A stretch of DNA of 64,000 nt, taken from Tatumella terrea. GTDB lineage: Bacteria; Pseudomonadota; Gammaproteobacteria; Enterobacterales; Enterobacteriaceae. Of this stretch, positions 53,484-62,694 are shown piece after piece (the stretch's first letter is position 1; the number at the start of each line of letters is the position of its first letter). A program made the position numbers and the translations under genes. Below the pieces are notes generated by a model. That model was not told the origin of the DNA, ran no database searches, and worked only from the letters and a program-made list of their open reading frames with translations. The DNA lies in assembly GCF_039523755.1 (NCBI RefSeq), contig NZ_BAAAFX010000018.1, forward strand, positions 1 to 64,000, written 5' to 3'.

Positions 53484-54005
53484 TCAGCGTAACCGTCCCC
53501 TCGCCATCAGCAGAGGATTCTCACTGACCCGCAGGCTGTTCTGACTGATATGGCAATGGGTAATGGCTATCGCCAGGGCATCGGCGGCATCCGCTTGCGG
53601 ATTCGCAGGCAGTTTCAGCAGGTTACGGACCATATGCTGCACCTGCGATTTTTCCGCTGCCCCGGTGCCGGTGACAGTTTGTTTCACCTGCCTGGCCGCG
53701 TACTCAAAGACCGGCAGCGCCAGATTGACCGCCGCCACGATGGCGGCGCCGCGGGCCTGTCCCAGTTTAAGTGCCGAATCTGCATTCTTCGCCATAAACA
53801 CCTGCTCGATGGCGAAGTAATCCGGGGAGAATTGCGTGATAATTTCGCTGACTCCCGCATAGATAAGCCGCAGTCTTTCCGGTAACTCAGTGGTATTGGT
53901 CCGGATACAGCCACTGCCAAGATACGTGAGTTGTCTGCCCGTCTGGCGGATAACACCATACCCGGTGATCCTTGACCCCGGATCGATACCCAGAATTATC
54001 GCCAT
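53484..54005 (-). CDS. ruvC: Holliday junction resolvase RuvC
   Basis: Dimeric endonuclease that cuts Holliday junctions. It has 173 residues as in E. coli. Acidic residues of the RNase H-like site are visible: Asp8 in LGIDPGSRITGYG (counting Met), Glu in FAIEQVFMAKN, and the pair in PQADAADALAIAITHCH. It follows yebC after 33 nt and ends at its own terminator, so ruvAB are mostly made from the SOS promoter. Confidence 0.97.
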   Translation of the reverse strand: MAIILGIDPGSRITGYGVIRQTGRQLTYLGSGCIRTNTTELPERLRLIYAGVSEIITQFSPDYFAIEQVFMAKNADSALKLGQARGAAIVAAVNLALPVFEYAARQVKQTVTGTGAAEKSQVQHMVRNLLKLPANPQADAADALAIAITHCHISQNSLRVSENPLLMARGRLR

Positions 54006-54038
54006 ACATACTCTCGCTCGGTCAACGCCTCAGACCGG

Positions 54039-54782
54039 TTACAGCGTCGCCGCAACCTCATCAGAAATTTCACCGTTATGGTAAACTTCCTGTACATCAT
54101 CACAATCTTCCAGCATATCCACCAGACGCAGCAGTTTTGGTGCCGTTTCGGCATCCATTTCCGCTTTGGTCGACGGGATCATGGTGACTTCAGCGCTGTC
54201 TGCCGTCAGACCGGTCGCGTCCAGTGCATCACGGACTTTCCCCAGTTCTTCCCAGGCAGTGAAGACATCGATAGCGCCATCATCGTAGCTGACAACGTCT
54301 TCCGCACCGGCTTCGAGTGCCGCTTCCATTACGGTATCTTCGTCCTGGCCCGGCGCATAAGAGATCACCCCTTTCCGGCTGAACAGATAAGCGACAGAGC
54401 CGTCGGTTCCCAGGTTACCGCCGGTTTTGGTGAAGGCATGACGCACTTCAGATACCGTACGGTTACGGTTATCACTCAGACATTCCACCATGATCGCACT
54501 GCCGCCCGGACCATAGCCTTCATAAACGATGGTTTCCATGTTGGCATTGTCTTCGCCACCGGCACCCCTGGCAATCGCACGATCCATAGTGTCACGGGTC
54601 ATGTTATTAGATAATGCTTTATCCATCGCCGCACGCAGACGCGGGTTGGAGGAAGCATCCGCGCCCCCCAGTTTGGCTGCAGTCACCAGCTCACGGATAA
54701 TTTTGGTGAAAATTTTACCCCGTTTAGCATCCTGAGCCGCTTTACGGTGTTTGGTGTTAGCCCATTTACTATGTCCAGCCAT
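54039..54782 (-). CDS. yebC: YebC/TACO1 family translation-associated regulator
   Basis: YebC-family protein of 247 residues (E. coli 246). The N-terminus AGHSKWANTKHRKAAQDAKRGKIF is diagnostic. The family has been annotated as DNA-binding regulators; recent work on relatives connects them to ribosomes stalled at proline-rich sequences. It lies upstream of ruvC on the same strand, as in E. coli, and is probably co-transcribed with it. Confidence 0.95.
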   Translation of the reverse strand: MAGHSKWANTKHRKAAQDAKRGKIFTKIIRELVTAAKLGGADASSNPRLRAAMDKALSNNMTRDTMDRAIARGAGGEDNANMETIVYEGYGPGGSAIMVECLSDNRNRTVSEVRHAFTKTGGNLGTDGSVAYLFSRKGVISYAPGQDEDTVMEAALEAGAEDVVSYDDGAIDVFTAWEELGKVRDALDATGLTADSAEVTMIPSTKAEMDAETAPKLLRLVDMLEDCDDVQEVYHNGEISDEVAATL

Positions 54783-54860
54783 ATTAATTCTCTCACTATC
54801 TCGTTATTAGATAATCGGGTACAGCGCGCTCTGCAGAACCACAGGGACTTTATCCCGGCA

Positions 54861-55307
54861 TCATGGCGGATCCATCAGGAATCTTTCGATAGCCTCACGG
54901 TTACTCCAGGATTTTGTCAGCACCGCCGCCTGTTCCGCAGGTAACCACTGACAGGATAAATGTTCGGTCAATGTCACCGGTAAGCCGGTGGGTAACGGTA
55001 ACAAAAACCAATGCTCCTGATTATGAGTCACCCCGGGGGCATAACGGTGCCGGTAGTGGGGGAAGATCTCAAAAGTAATCTCCTGCCGGCAATCCACCAG
55101 CGGAAACCCTTCGGCATCGATATCGAGGCCTGTCTCTTCCCGCACTTCACGGCGGGCCGCCTGCGCAGGGCTCTCCCCTGGCTCCAGGCTGCCGGTGACC
55201 GACTGCCAGAAACCGGCGTCATCCCGGCGCTGTAACATCAGCACCCTGCCGGTATCCTGCGCATAAATGACGACCAATACCGAGACCGTGTGCTTATAAT
55301 TTGTCAT
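54861..55307 (-). CDS. nudB: dihydroneopterin triphosphate diphosphatase NudB
   Basis: Nudix enzyme removing pyrophosphate from dihydroneopterin triphosphate in folate synthesis. It has 148 residues; the Nudix box is GSLEPGESPAQAARREVREETGL, and the C-terminal EHLSCQWLPAEQA matches the family. Its start codon overlaps the aspS stop codon, implying translational coupling; the pair is also adjacent in E. coli. Confidence 0.93.
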   Translation of the reverse strand: MTNYKHTVSVLVVIYAQDTGRVLMLQRRDDAGFWQSVTGSLEPGESPAQAARREVREETGLDIDAEGFPLVDCRQEITFEIFPHYRHRYAPGVTHNQEHWFLLPLPTGLPVTLTEHLSCQWLPAEQAAVLTKSWSNREAIERFLMDPP

Positions 55308-57097
55308 CAGTGACCGGCCGGTTCCGCGGGTTTTTTCTCTTTTTTCACTACCTGCAATGCCAGCTCTTCCAGAGCCTCCGGATTTGCTTCGCCCGGAGCA
55401 TCGGTCAGCAGACAGGCAGCAGCCGTGGTTTTCGGGAAGGCAATAACATCACGGATGTTATCTGTTCCGGTCAGTAGCATGGCCAGACGATCCAGACCGA
55501 AGGCCAGACCGGCATGCGGTGGTGCACCATATTTCAGCGCATCCAGCAGGAAGCCAAATTTCTCCTGCTGCTGTGCTTCATCGATGCCCAGCAACGTAAA
55601 CACAGCCTGCTGCATGCTGCCATCGTGGATACGGACCGAACCGCCCCCGACTTCATAGCCGTTGATGACCATGTCATAAGCATTCGCGATCGCTTCTGCT
55701 GGCGCAGCCATCAGCGCCTGTGGCGACAGATCACGCGGTGCGGTGAACGGATGGTGCATGGCCGCCAGGTGCCCTTCACCATCATCCTCGAACATCGGGA
55801 AGTCAACCACCCACAGCGGCGCCCAACGGGAAGTTTCGGTGATCTCCAGATCACGGCCGGTTTTCAGACGCAGCGCGCCCATGGCGTCGGCTACCACACC
55901 GGCTTTGTCTGCGCCGAAGAAGATCAAATCGCCATCGGTCGCTCCGGTACGTTGCAGGATAGCTTCGAGGATCTCTGCACTCAGGAACTTCGCCACCGGG
56001 CTCTGAATACCTTCCGGCAGCGCATCACGCTGGTTCACCTTCATCCAGGCCAGGCCTTTCGCACCGTAGTTACCGACAAATTTCGTATATTCATCAATCT
56101 GTTTACGGGTCAGCTGAGCACCGCCTGGCACACGCAATGCCGCCACACGGCCTTTGGTATCATTGGCCGGTCCGGCAAAGACAGCAAATTCAACGTCTTT
56201 CAGCAGGTCAGCCACATCTGTCAGTTCCATCGGGTTACGTAAATCCGGCTTATCAGAACCGTAACGGCGCATGGCTTCTGCGTAAGTCATCTGCGGGAAA
56301 TTGCCCAGATCGACGTTGAGAATTTCCTGCCACAGTTCACGGATCATACGCTCCATGATTTCACGAACCTGAGGCGCCGTCATAAACGAGGTTTCCACGT
56401 CTATCTGAGTGAACTCAGGCTGACGGTCTGCACGCAGGTCTTCATCACGGAAGCATTTCACTATCTGGTAATAACGGTCGAAGCCGGAGATCATCAGCAA
56501 TTGTTTAAACAGCTGAGGAGACTGCGGCAGCGCGTAGAACTCACCTTTATGAACACGGCTCGGCACCAGATAGTCACGTGCGCCTTCCGGTGTGGCTTTG
56601 GTCAGCATCGGAGTTTCAATGTCGAGAAACGCATTATCGTCCATAAAGCGACGTACGAAGCTGCTGATACGGGCACGGGTCTTGAAACGCTGAGCCATTT
56701 CAGGACGACGCAGGTCCAGGTAGCGATATTTCAGACGGGCTTCTTCAGAATTGACGTGGTTTGAGTCCAGCGGCAGAGGTTCAGAACGGTTGATAATGGT
56801 CAGGCCGGTAGCCAGCACTTCCACTTCACCGGTCGCCATTTCGCTGTTTTTATTACGCTCATCACGGGCACGAACCACACCTTCCAGCGAGATGCAGAAC
56901 TCGTTACGCAGTTCTGACGCCAGAGAAAAAGCCTGTGCATAGTCAGGGTCGAAGAAGACCTGAACGATACCTTCACGATCGCGCATATCGATAAAAATCA
57001 GGCTTCCCAGGTCACGGCGGCGGTTTACCCAGCCGCAAAGAGTGACTTTCTGTCCTACATGGGACAGGTTGAGCTGTCCGCAATATTCTGTACGCAT
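55307..57097 (-). CDS. aspS: aspartate-tRNA ligase
   Basis: Class II aminoacyl-tRNA synthetase charging tRNA-Asp. It has 596 residues (E. coli 590): an OB-fold anticodon domain at the start (GWVNRRRDLGSLIFIDMRDREG), the bacterial insertion domain, motif 2 (FRDEDLRADRQPEFTQID) and motif 3 (GLAFGLDRLAMLL). The ATG at 57097 starts MRTEYCGQL; the frame extends 21 codons upstream. A Lys/Pro/Ala-rich tail ends the protein. Confidence 0.97.
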   Translation of the reverse strand: MRTEYCGQLNLSHVGQKVTLCGWVNRRRDLGSLIFIDMRDREGIVQVFFDPDYAQAFSLASELRNEFCISLEGVVRARDERNKNSEMATGEVEVLATGLTIINRSEPLPLDSNHVNSEEARLKYRYLDLRRPEMAQRFKTRARISSFVRRFMDDNAFLDIETPMLTKATPEGARDYLVPSRVHKGEFYALPQSPQLFKQLLMISGFDRYYQIVKCFRDEDLRADRQPEFTQIDVETSFMTAPQVREIMERMIRELWQEILNVDLGNFPQMTYAEAMRRYGSDKPDLRNPMELTDVADLLKDVEFAVFAGPANDTKGRVAALRVPGGAQLTRKQIDEYTKFVGNYGAKGLAWMKVNQRDALPEGIQSPVAKFLSAEILEAILQRTGATDGDLIFFGADKAGVVADAMGALRLKTGRDLEITETSRWAPLWVVDFPMFEDDGEGHLAAMHHPFTAPRDLSPQALMAAPAEAIANAYDMVINGYEVGGGSVRIHDGSMQQAVFTLLGIDEAQQQEKFGFLLDALKYGAPPHAGLAFGLDRLAMLLTGTDNIRDVIAFPKTTAAACLLTDAPGEANPEALEELALQVVKKEKKPAEPAGH

Positions 57098-57185
57098 TAC
57101 GCTATCCTTTTTGACCTTGCCGCAGCGGTCTGAAAATGTGTCCGGAGTGTGTGCCGGCAAATCAGCCGGCTACAAAATGGGGCGT

Positions 57186-57214
57186 ATTATACTGGAAAAT
57201 CTGCCCGAGGATAA
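57186..57214 (-). promoter_or_regulatory. candidate aspS promoter
   Basis: A perfect TATAAT (57191-57186 on the minus strand) follows TTATCC (57214-57209) with a 17-nt spacer. The implied start site is about 80 nt upstream of the aspS ATG. Confidence 0.5.
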
Positions 57215-57336
57215 GTAGAGGCGCGTGAAAGCGGTTGATTCCTCGCCATTCGGTCGCAGCCCGTTTCGCTGCCGGCAGGATCCGGGCTATTCTTGCGCGA
57301 TATTTTATCTGGTCAGTCACCGAAGAAGGATGCCCC

Positions 57337-58158
57337 GTGAGTCTGCGCATCGGATTACCTCAATGGCAACACCCGAACTGGAAACGGGCGGGCCTGCATA
57401 CTTTGGAAGAGTATGCCCGGCATTTTAACTGTGTGGAAGGGAATACCACGCTTTATGCTCTGCCGGAGGCAGAAACCGTCCTGCGCTGGAAAGCCATGAC
57501 GGGAGAGGACTTCCGCTTTTGCTTTAAGTTTCCGGCCTCCGTCAGTCACCACGCACAATTACGTCACTGTGACGATTTGCTCAGTGAGTTTTTACGTCGC
57601 ATGGATCCGCTCAGCGAGCGTATTGCTCAATACTGGTTACAGTTACCGGCGAGCTTCGCTCCTGCTCAGTTACCGGATTTATGGCAGTTTCTGTCTGCCC
57701 TGCCCGGGGCGTTCAGCTACGGGGTGGAAGTCCGTCATCCGGAGTTCTTTGCCCGGGGAGAGGCCGAACGGATGCTGAACCGGGGACTGGCCGATCGCGG
57801 TGTCAATCGGGTGATCCTCGACAGCCGGGCGGTACATGCGTCACCCTCCCAAACCGCAGCCGCACGGGATGCCAAAGCCAAAAAGCCGAAAGTCCCGGTT
57901 CATGCCGTACGGACCGCCGACGCCCCGATGATCCGCTTTATCGGCAGTGATGATGTCAATGATTCCGCCGCTCTGTTTTCTGACTGGTCCGCACGGTTAC
58001 AGGAGTGGCAGGCAGCCCACTCGCCGCTGCTGTTTATCCATACCCCGGAGATGGGTGACGTTTTTCCGCTACTGCACCGTTTATGGCCGCAGATCCAGCC
58101 ATACAGCGACGGGTTACCGCCCCTGCCCGAATGGCCGGACCAGGCGACCCTGTTCTGA
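57337..58158 (+). CDS. yecE: DUF72 family protein YecE
   Basis: TIM-barrel-like DUF72 protein of 273 residues (E. coli YecE 272); biochemical role unknown. The diagnostic N-terminus IGLPQWQHPNW, FNCVEGNTTLYALP, FRFCFKFPASVSH and the KKPKVPVHAV segment are all present. The start is GTG at 57337 with a GAAGGA site, since homology begins there; the frame is open 34 codons upstream. Divergent from aspS. Confidence 0.93.
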   Translation: MSLRIGLPQWQHPNWKRAGLHTLEEYARHFNCVEGNTTLYALPEAETVLRWKAMTGEDFRFCFKFPASVSHHAQLRHCDDLLSEFLRRMDPLSERIAQYWLQLPASFAPAQLPDLWQFLSALPGAFSYGVEVRHPEFFARGEAERMLNRGLADRGVNRVILDSRAVHASPSQTAAARDAKAKKPKVPVHAVRTADAPMIRFIGSDDVNDSAALFSDWSARLQEWQAAHSPLLFIHTPEMGDVFPLLHRLWPQIQPYSDGLPPLPEWPDQATLF

Positions 58159-58170
58159 GACGTGCCCGCT

Positions 58171-58198
58171 ACAGCCCGCGATAAAAGCGCTGTTTTTA
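58171..58198 (+). terminator. terminator of yecE
   Basis: ACAG and CTGT plus CGC and GCG form a stem with a two-base bulge, followed by TTTTTATT. It lies 12 nt past the stop codon. Confidence 0.6.
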
Positions 58199-58308
58199 TT
58201 CGCTGCAGCCTGAATTGACGCTGAGATGCGTGAAAAGTCACGCAGGTGGGTGCAGGCTGCGCCAGTTTCTGCGAGAATAGTCGTTTTCTGGACCTTGCGG
58301 ATAGTGTG

Positions 58309-59037
58309 ATGTCTGACCGTGATACCCTTTTTTCAGCACCTATTGAACGATTAGGTGACTGGACTTTTGATGAACGGGTTGCCGAAGTCTTCCCGGATAT
58401 GATCCAGCGCTCAGTGCCCGGATACTCAAATATTATTTCCATGATTGGGATGCTGGCAGAACGTTTTGTCCGCCCGGATAGCCGTGTCTATGACCTGGGC
58501 TGTTCGCTGGGGGCCGCCACCCTCTCCGTCCGCCGTAACATTCACCATCCCGGGTGTGAAATTATCGCCGTGGATAACTCCCCCGCCATGGTGGAGCGCT
58601 GTCGTCGTCATATCGATGCTTTCAGGGCAGAGACACCGGTACAGGTGATTGAGGACGATATTCGTTCTGTCGATATCAGTAATGCGTCGCTGGTGGTGCT
58701 GAATTTCACTCTGCAGTTTCTTGACCCCGCAGAGCGTCTGCAACTGCTGGAAAAAATTTACCGGGGTCTGAATCCCGGCGGTGCGCTGGTGTTATCAGAA
58801 AAATTCAGTTTTGATGATCAGAAGACCGGTGAGCTGTTGTTCGATATGCACCATGACTTTAAACGTGCCAACGGTTACAGCGAACTGGAAATCAGTCAGA
58901 AACGCAGCATGCTGGAAAATGTCATGCTGACAGACAGCGTCACGACACATAAATCACGGCTGGCACAGGCCGGATTCCGTCATGCGGAACTGTGGTTTCA
59001 GTGTTTTAATTTTGGTTCACTTGTGGCTTTAAAATGA
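58309..59037 (+). CDS. cmoA: carboxy-SAM synthase CmoA
   Basis: Converts S-adenosylmethionine and prephenate to carboxy-SAM, the donor for tRNA cmo5U34. It has 242 residues (E. coli 247). The class I methyltransferase fold shows VYDLGCSLGAATLSVRRN and AVDNSPAMVERC, and the prephenate-binding region includes SEKFSFDD and HHDFKRANGYSELEISQKR. Start at the ATG at 58309. The last four bases overlap the cmoB start (ATGA). Confidence 0.96.
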   Translation: MSDRDTLFSAPIERLGDWTFDERVAEVFPDMIQRSVPGYSNIISMIGMLAERFVRPDSRVYDLGCSLGAATLSVRRNIHHPGCEIIAVDNSPAMVERCRRHIDAFRAETPVQVIEDDIRSVDISNASLVVLNFTLQFLDPAERLQLLEKIYRGLNPGGALVLSEKFSFDDQKTGELLFDMHHDFKRANGYSELEISQKRSMLENVMLTDSVTTHKSRLAQAGFRHAELWFQCFNFGSLVALK

Positions 59038-60002
59038 TTGATTTTGGACGTTTTTATCAGCAAATCGCCACGGGGCCTCTGGCACCCTGGCTGGAAGTGC
59101 TGCCGGCTCAACTGAGCCAGTGGCAGCGTGAAAGTTTACATGGTCATTTCCGTCACTGGAAAAAAACCATTGACCACTTACCGTTGCTGACACCACAACG
59201 CCTGGATCTGGTCAACGGCGTCACGGCGGACCGCGATGACCTGACACCACGTCAGCGCCAGGGGATCGAGACGTTACTGCGCCAGCTGATGCCCTGGCGC
59301 AAAGGTCCTTTCGCGTTGTACGGCACCGATATTGATACGGAGTGGCGTTCAGACTGGAAATGGGATCGGGTACTGCCGCATATTTCCCCGCTGGAAGGAC
59401 GGATGATTCTGGATGTCGGTTGCGGCAGCGGTTATCACATGTGGCGGATGCTGGGCGCCGGCGCTTCGATGGTGGTCGGTATCGACCCGATGCAGCTGTT
59501 TTTATGCCAGTTTGAGGCGGTGCGTAAACTGCTGGGTGATGACCCGCGTGCGCATCTGTTACCGGTGGGTATCGAGCAGTTACCTGAACTGAATGCCTTC
59601 GATACCGTGTTCTCGATGGGCGTACTTTACCACCGCCGATCTCCGCTGGAGCACCTGTGGCAACTGAAGAGCCAGTTGGTCAGCGGTGGCGAACTGGTGC
59701 TGGAGACGCTGGTCATCGAAGGTGATGAAAATGCGGTCCTGGTACCGGGTGAGCGATATGCACAGATGCGAAACGTCTATTTTCTGCCCTCCGCCGCAGC
59801 GCTGAAGCACTGGCTGGAGAAATGTGGTTTTGTGGATGTGCGGATTGCCGACCATGCGCTGACCTCGACCGATGAGCAGCGCCGGACCGGATGGATGACC
59901 AGCGATTCACTGGCAGAGTTTCTTGACCCTGAAAACCCGCAACTGACCGTTGAGGGATATCCTGCGCCGTTACGTGCAGTGCTGATTGCCCGTAAACCCT
60001 GA
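59034..60002 (+). CDS. cmoB: tRNA U34 carboxymethyltransferase CmoB
   Basis: Uses carboxy-SAM to turn 5-hydroxyuridine 34 into cmo5U in tRNAs that read several codons. It has 322 residues (E. coli 323). The segment WRSDWKWDRVLPHISPLEGR, the SAM loop ILDVGCGSGYHMWRM and VFSMGVLYHRRSPLEHLWQLK are near-identical to E. coli. It is coupled to cmoA by a 4-nt overlap. Confidence 0.97.
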   Translation: MIDFGRFYQQIATGPLAPWLEVLPAQLSQWQRESLHGHFRHWKKTIDHLPLLTPQRLDLVNGVTADRDDLTPRQRQGIETLLRQLMPWRKGPFALYGTDIDTEWRSDWKWDRVLPHISPLEGRMILDVGCGSGYHMWRMLGAGASMVVGIDPMQLFLCQFEAVRKLLGDDPRAHLLPVGIEQLPELNAFDTVFSMGVLYHRRSPLEHLWQLKSQLVSGGELVLETLVIEGDENAVLVPGERYAQMRNVYFLPSAAALKHWLEKCGFVDVRIADHALTSTDEQRRTGWMTSDSLAEFLDPENPQLTVEGYPAPLRAVLIARKP

Positions 60003-60197
60003 TACTGTTAACGGAGCCCGTCTGGCGGCTCCGGACGGGTTGCCGGTGAGGTGACCCGTCGTTCGTCAGGCTGTTACCCGGCAGTTTCCGGACGTATTGG
60101 TACAAACCCCGGTCGAACTTTCTTGGCCCGCGCTCACCCTCCCGTCTTTCGGCAATCACGGTGCCTCCATTCTTTCTGCGTGACACCGGCAAATAAA

Positions 60198-60210
60198 GTG
60201 ACAACGTCAC
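60198..60210. other. GTGAC-N3-GTCAC palindrome, copy 2
   Basis: GTGACAACGTCAC preceded by AAATAAA, in the cmoB-cutC spacer. Same 13-mer as at 40639. Confidence 0.4.
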
Positions 60211-60348
60211 CACCACCCCGGCCTCTTCTCACTCTGTCGTCACAATACCCGCCTTGCAGCGTTATTCCGCCCGTACTGCGGGGAGAGGCCTGCCGGATGA
60301 CAGCGCTATCACCCGCGGGATCCACCACAGCAGAGCGTTAGACGATAA

Positions 60349-60404
60349 GACAGCAAGACAGCAAGACAGCAAGACAGCAAGACAGCAAGACAGTAAGACA
60401 GTGA
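60349..60404. repeat. 8-bp tandem repeat, 7 copies
   Basis: Five perfect GACAGCAA units are followed by GACAGTAA and GACAGTGA; a degenerate GACGATAA precedes the array at 60341. The octamer is not a multiple of three and lies outside genes. Perfect short arrays of this kind normally vary in copy number. Confidence 0.97.
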
Positions 60405-60527
60405 ATCGGTTTGCTACACACGGTCAACCGCAAACGTCACCGGACGACCGTCAGCCATACTGTGAGTGCTTTACTCAACCCCGTAGCACCTATGCAGCCG
60501 GACCCTTTGCCCTGCCCGCCAATATAA

Positions 60528-60540
60528 GTGACGCTGTCAC
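60528..60540. other. GTGAC-N3-GTCAC palindrome, copy 3
   Basis: GTGACGCTGTCAC preceded by AATATAA. It differs from the other two copies only in the three spacer bases. Confidence 0.4.
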
Positions 60541-60701
60541 GTAAATGCTCAGAAATATCCTCCCTGCCCGTGCTTTCAGCGCCGTCGGCAGAACGGTCAG
60601 ACTGTCTTTGCTGATAACCTGTCGCCAGCAGATCAGTGAAGGATTACATTCAGGTAAACCGCCATCGCCGGCAACCCGCTGTTCGATGGCCGGAGACAGC
60701 T

Positions 60702-61442
60702 TTACTGCAGCATACTCTTCATCGCCGACACCATCTCTTCATCAACGACATAGCGGGTAAATTCATCGGCCGGCCCCAGGGCACTCATGCTGACCCCCGC
60801 TTTACGATAATGCATCGGTGAACTGACCGGTTTCCCGGCTGAACTGTGAACTTCGGTCAGTCCGGCATCCACAAACCGTTGCAGGTTACTGAGCCTGACG
60901 CCGGCACCGGCCATAATCACCGGTCCGCCCATGGCCTGACTCCACTGGTTCAGCGCGGTTAACAGCACCAGCCCGTTTTCGGCACACTCCTGCTGCCCGG
61001 AGGTCAGTATCCGGTCCACACCCAGTCCGGACAACTCTTCCAGTGCGCGGTAAGGGTTATGACAGAGGTCAAAAGCCCGGTGGAACGTGACCGAAATCCC
61101 GTCGCAAAGAGTCATTACCTCTTCCATCCGTTGCAGGTCGATATGCGCGCCGGCATCGAGCAGACCAATCACCAACCCCGGGAACCCCATTTCACGCACC
61201 AGTGCGATATCTGCTTTCATCACGCGGAACTCCGTTTCGCTGTAACAAAAATCGCCCCCCCGCGGGCGGATGATAGGGTGTACCGGGAGGGTCACCTGAG
61301 AAATGACCGTCTGCAGAAGGCCATAGGAGGGTGTGAGGCCACCCTCCGGCGGGGCTGCACATAACTCGATACGATCAGCGCCAGCCTGCTCAGCATTCAG
61401 GGCACACTCCGCACCGTAGCAACAGATTTCCAGCGTAGCCAT
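60702..61442 (-). CDS. cutC: CutC family protein
   Basis: TIM-barrel protein of 246 residues (E. coli 248), once named for copper homeostasis; in E. coli the copper phenotype has been attributed to the small RNA MicL made from the cutC 3' region. Conserved segments are LEICCYGAECALNAEQAGADRIELC, HPIIRPRGGDFCYSE and VTFHRAFDLC. The ATG at 61442 fits the family; the frame is open 35 codons upstream. A MicL homologue was looked for past the stop but not recognised. Confidence 0.94.
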   Translation of the reverse strand: MATLEICCYGAECALNAEQAGADRIELCAAPPEGGLTPSYGLLQTVISQVTLPVHPIIRPRGGDFCYSETEFRVMKADIALVREMGFPGLVIGLLDAGAHIDLQRMEEVMTLCDGISVTFHRAFDLCHNPYRALEELSGLGVDRILTSGQQECAENGLVLLTALNQWSQAMGGPVIMAGAGVRLSNLQRFVDAGLTEVHSSAGKPVSSPMHYRKAGVSMSALGPADEFTRYVVDEEMVSAMKSMLQ

Positions 61443-61536
61443 GACATTCTCCTTATAAAAGTTCGGGCTGATTGTTACAGTGTGATATTGATGCGAGGAA
61501 TAACGTTTAGCCGTCCTGTAAACGGGAGGAGTAATA

Positions 61537-62694
61537 ATGACATTCAATTTCAGGGAAAGGATCGACCGGGTTCACAGTGATAGCGTTAAATGGGCGAAAT
61601 ATGCCGGAAAAGATATTCTCCCCCTGTGGATCGCCGACAGTGATTACCGGACCGCTCCCTGCGTCATTGAAGCCTTACAACAACGGGTCGCGCACGGTAT
61701 TTTCGGCTACCCGGTCGCGCCGGAAAAAGTGGCTGAGGCCTGTATGGCCTGGCTTGCCCGGCATCACCAGTGGCAGGTGCCGCGGGAATGGCTGGTCGTG
61801 CTGCCGGGGACACAATGCGCGATTGAGATAATTCTGCGCTATCTGAGTCGTCCCGATCAGGCGTCAATCACAACCTCCCTGCACTACCCGCCTTTTAGTC
61901 AGTTCGCACACCGCCTTCAGCGACGGCAATCTCTGATGCCGGTCAGGCAATCGGGTCAGCACTGGCAGATGCCGGTCTCTGTTCCGGAAACAGAGATGCG
62001 GGGTGACGAAAAATGGCTGTTCCTCTGTAATCCGCACAATCCCGGCGGCTATGTGTATGAGCGCGAAGAATTACTGCAGCTGCAAGCGTTTGCCCGCCGC
62101 CATGATCTGCTGGTGTGCAGCGATGAAGTTCATGCTGACCTGGTACTGACCGCGGGTAAAAAACATCAGCCGTTTGCTGCGCTGAATGAAGATGCCGCAC
62201 AACGGACCATTACCCTGTTCTCGCCGGCAAAAACCTTTAATATTGCCGGGCTGGGGCTCTCGGTCGCCATCATCGCTGACCCGCATTTACGTGGCCGCTT
62301 TTTACAGGCTACAGAGGGCCTGTTGGCGCCGCCGGCAATCACGGGAATGATTGCCGCCGAAGCCGCCTGGGAGCACGGCGATGACTGGTTACAGGCTCAG
62401 CAGGAGTTTCTGCGTATTAACCGTGACCAACTGGCCGATGCGGTCGGGAAAATCCCTGGCATTAACATGATCACCCCGCAGGCCACCAGCCTGGCCTGGA
62501 TTGATGCGCGCGGTCTGGCGGTGGACTTTCCGGCACTCTGGTTCGAACAGCACGGGCTGGGGTTTAGCGCCGGTGGCCCCTTCGGTGACCCGCAATGCGT
62601 TCGGATGAATTATGCCTGCCACCCGCAAACCCTGGCACAGGCTATCGGGCGGCTTGCCCTCGCGGCACAGGCGGCAACCGGCTGCATTAGTTAG
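61537..62694 (+). CDS. MalY/PatB-type PLP-dependent C-S lyase or aminotransferase
   Basis: Fold type I PLP enzyme of 385 residues of the MalY/PatB group, whose members act mostly as cystathionine beta-lyases. Diagnostic features are LPLWIADSDYRTAP near the start, GYPV, Asn165 in CNPHNPGG, Asp196 in SDEVHADL and the Schiff-base Lys232 in SPAKTFNIAGLG. The start has a strong GGAGGAG site. It is not at this position in E. coli, so it is an accessory gene inserted between cutC and yecM. It overlaps the yecM 3' end by 8 nt. The exact substrate cannot be told; MalY itself also modulates MalT. Confidence 0.88.
   Translation: MTFNFRERIDRVHSDSVKWAKYAGKDILPLWIADSDYRTAPCVIEALQQRVAHGIFGYPVAPEKVAEACMAWLARHHQWQVPREWLVVLPGTQCAIEIILRYLSRPDQASITTSLHYPPFSQFAHRLQRRQSLMPVRQSGQHWQMPVSVPETEMRGDEKWLFLCNPHNPGGYVYEREELLQLQAFARRHDLLVCSDEVHADLVLTAGKKHQPFAALNEDAAQRTITLFSPAKTFNIAGLGLSVAIIADPHLRGRFLQATEGLLAPPAITGMIAAEAAWEHGDDWLQAQQEFLRINRDQLADAVGKIPGINMITPQATSLAWIDARGLAVDFPALWFEQHGLGFSAGGPFGDPQCVRMNYACHPQTLAQAIGRLALAAQAATGCIS

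Larger units (their letters stand above)
60003..60701. other. 0.7-kb gene-free spacer with repeats between cmoB and cutC
   Basis: No recognisable gene on either strand; the E. coli torZ and torY that occupy this interval are absent. It contains two GTGAC-N3-GTCAC palindromes (60198-60210, 60528-60540) flanking an 8-bp tandem repeat array (60349-60404). Confidence 0.6.

Noticed and set aside
60500..60701. MicL small RNA downstream of cutC
   Set aside because: A hairpin (GGCCATCG/CGATGGC) is present past the stop codon, but no T-run or recognisable MicL sequence follows.
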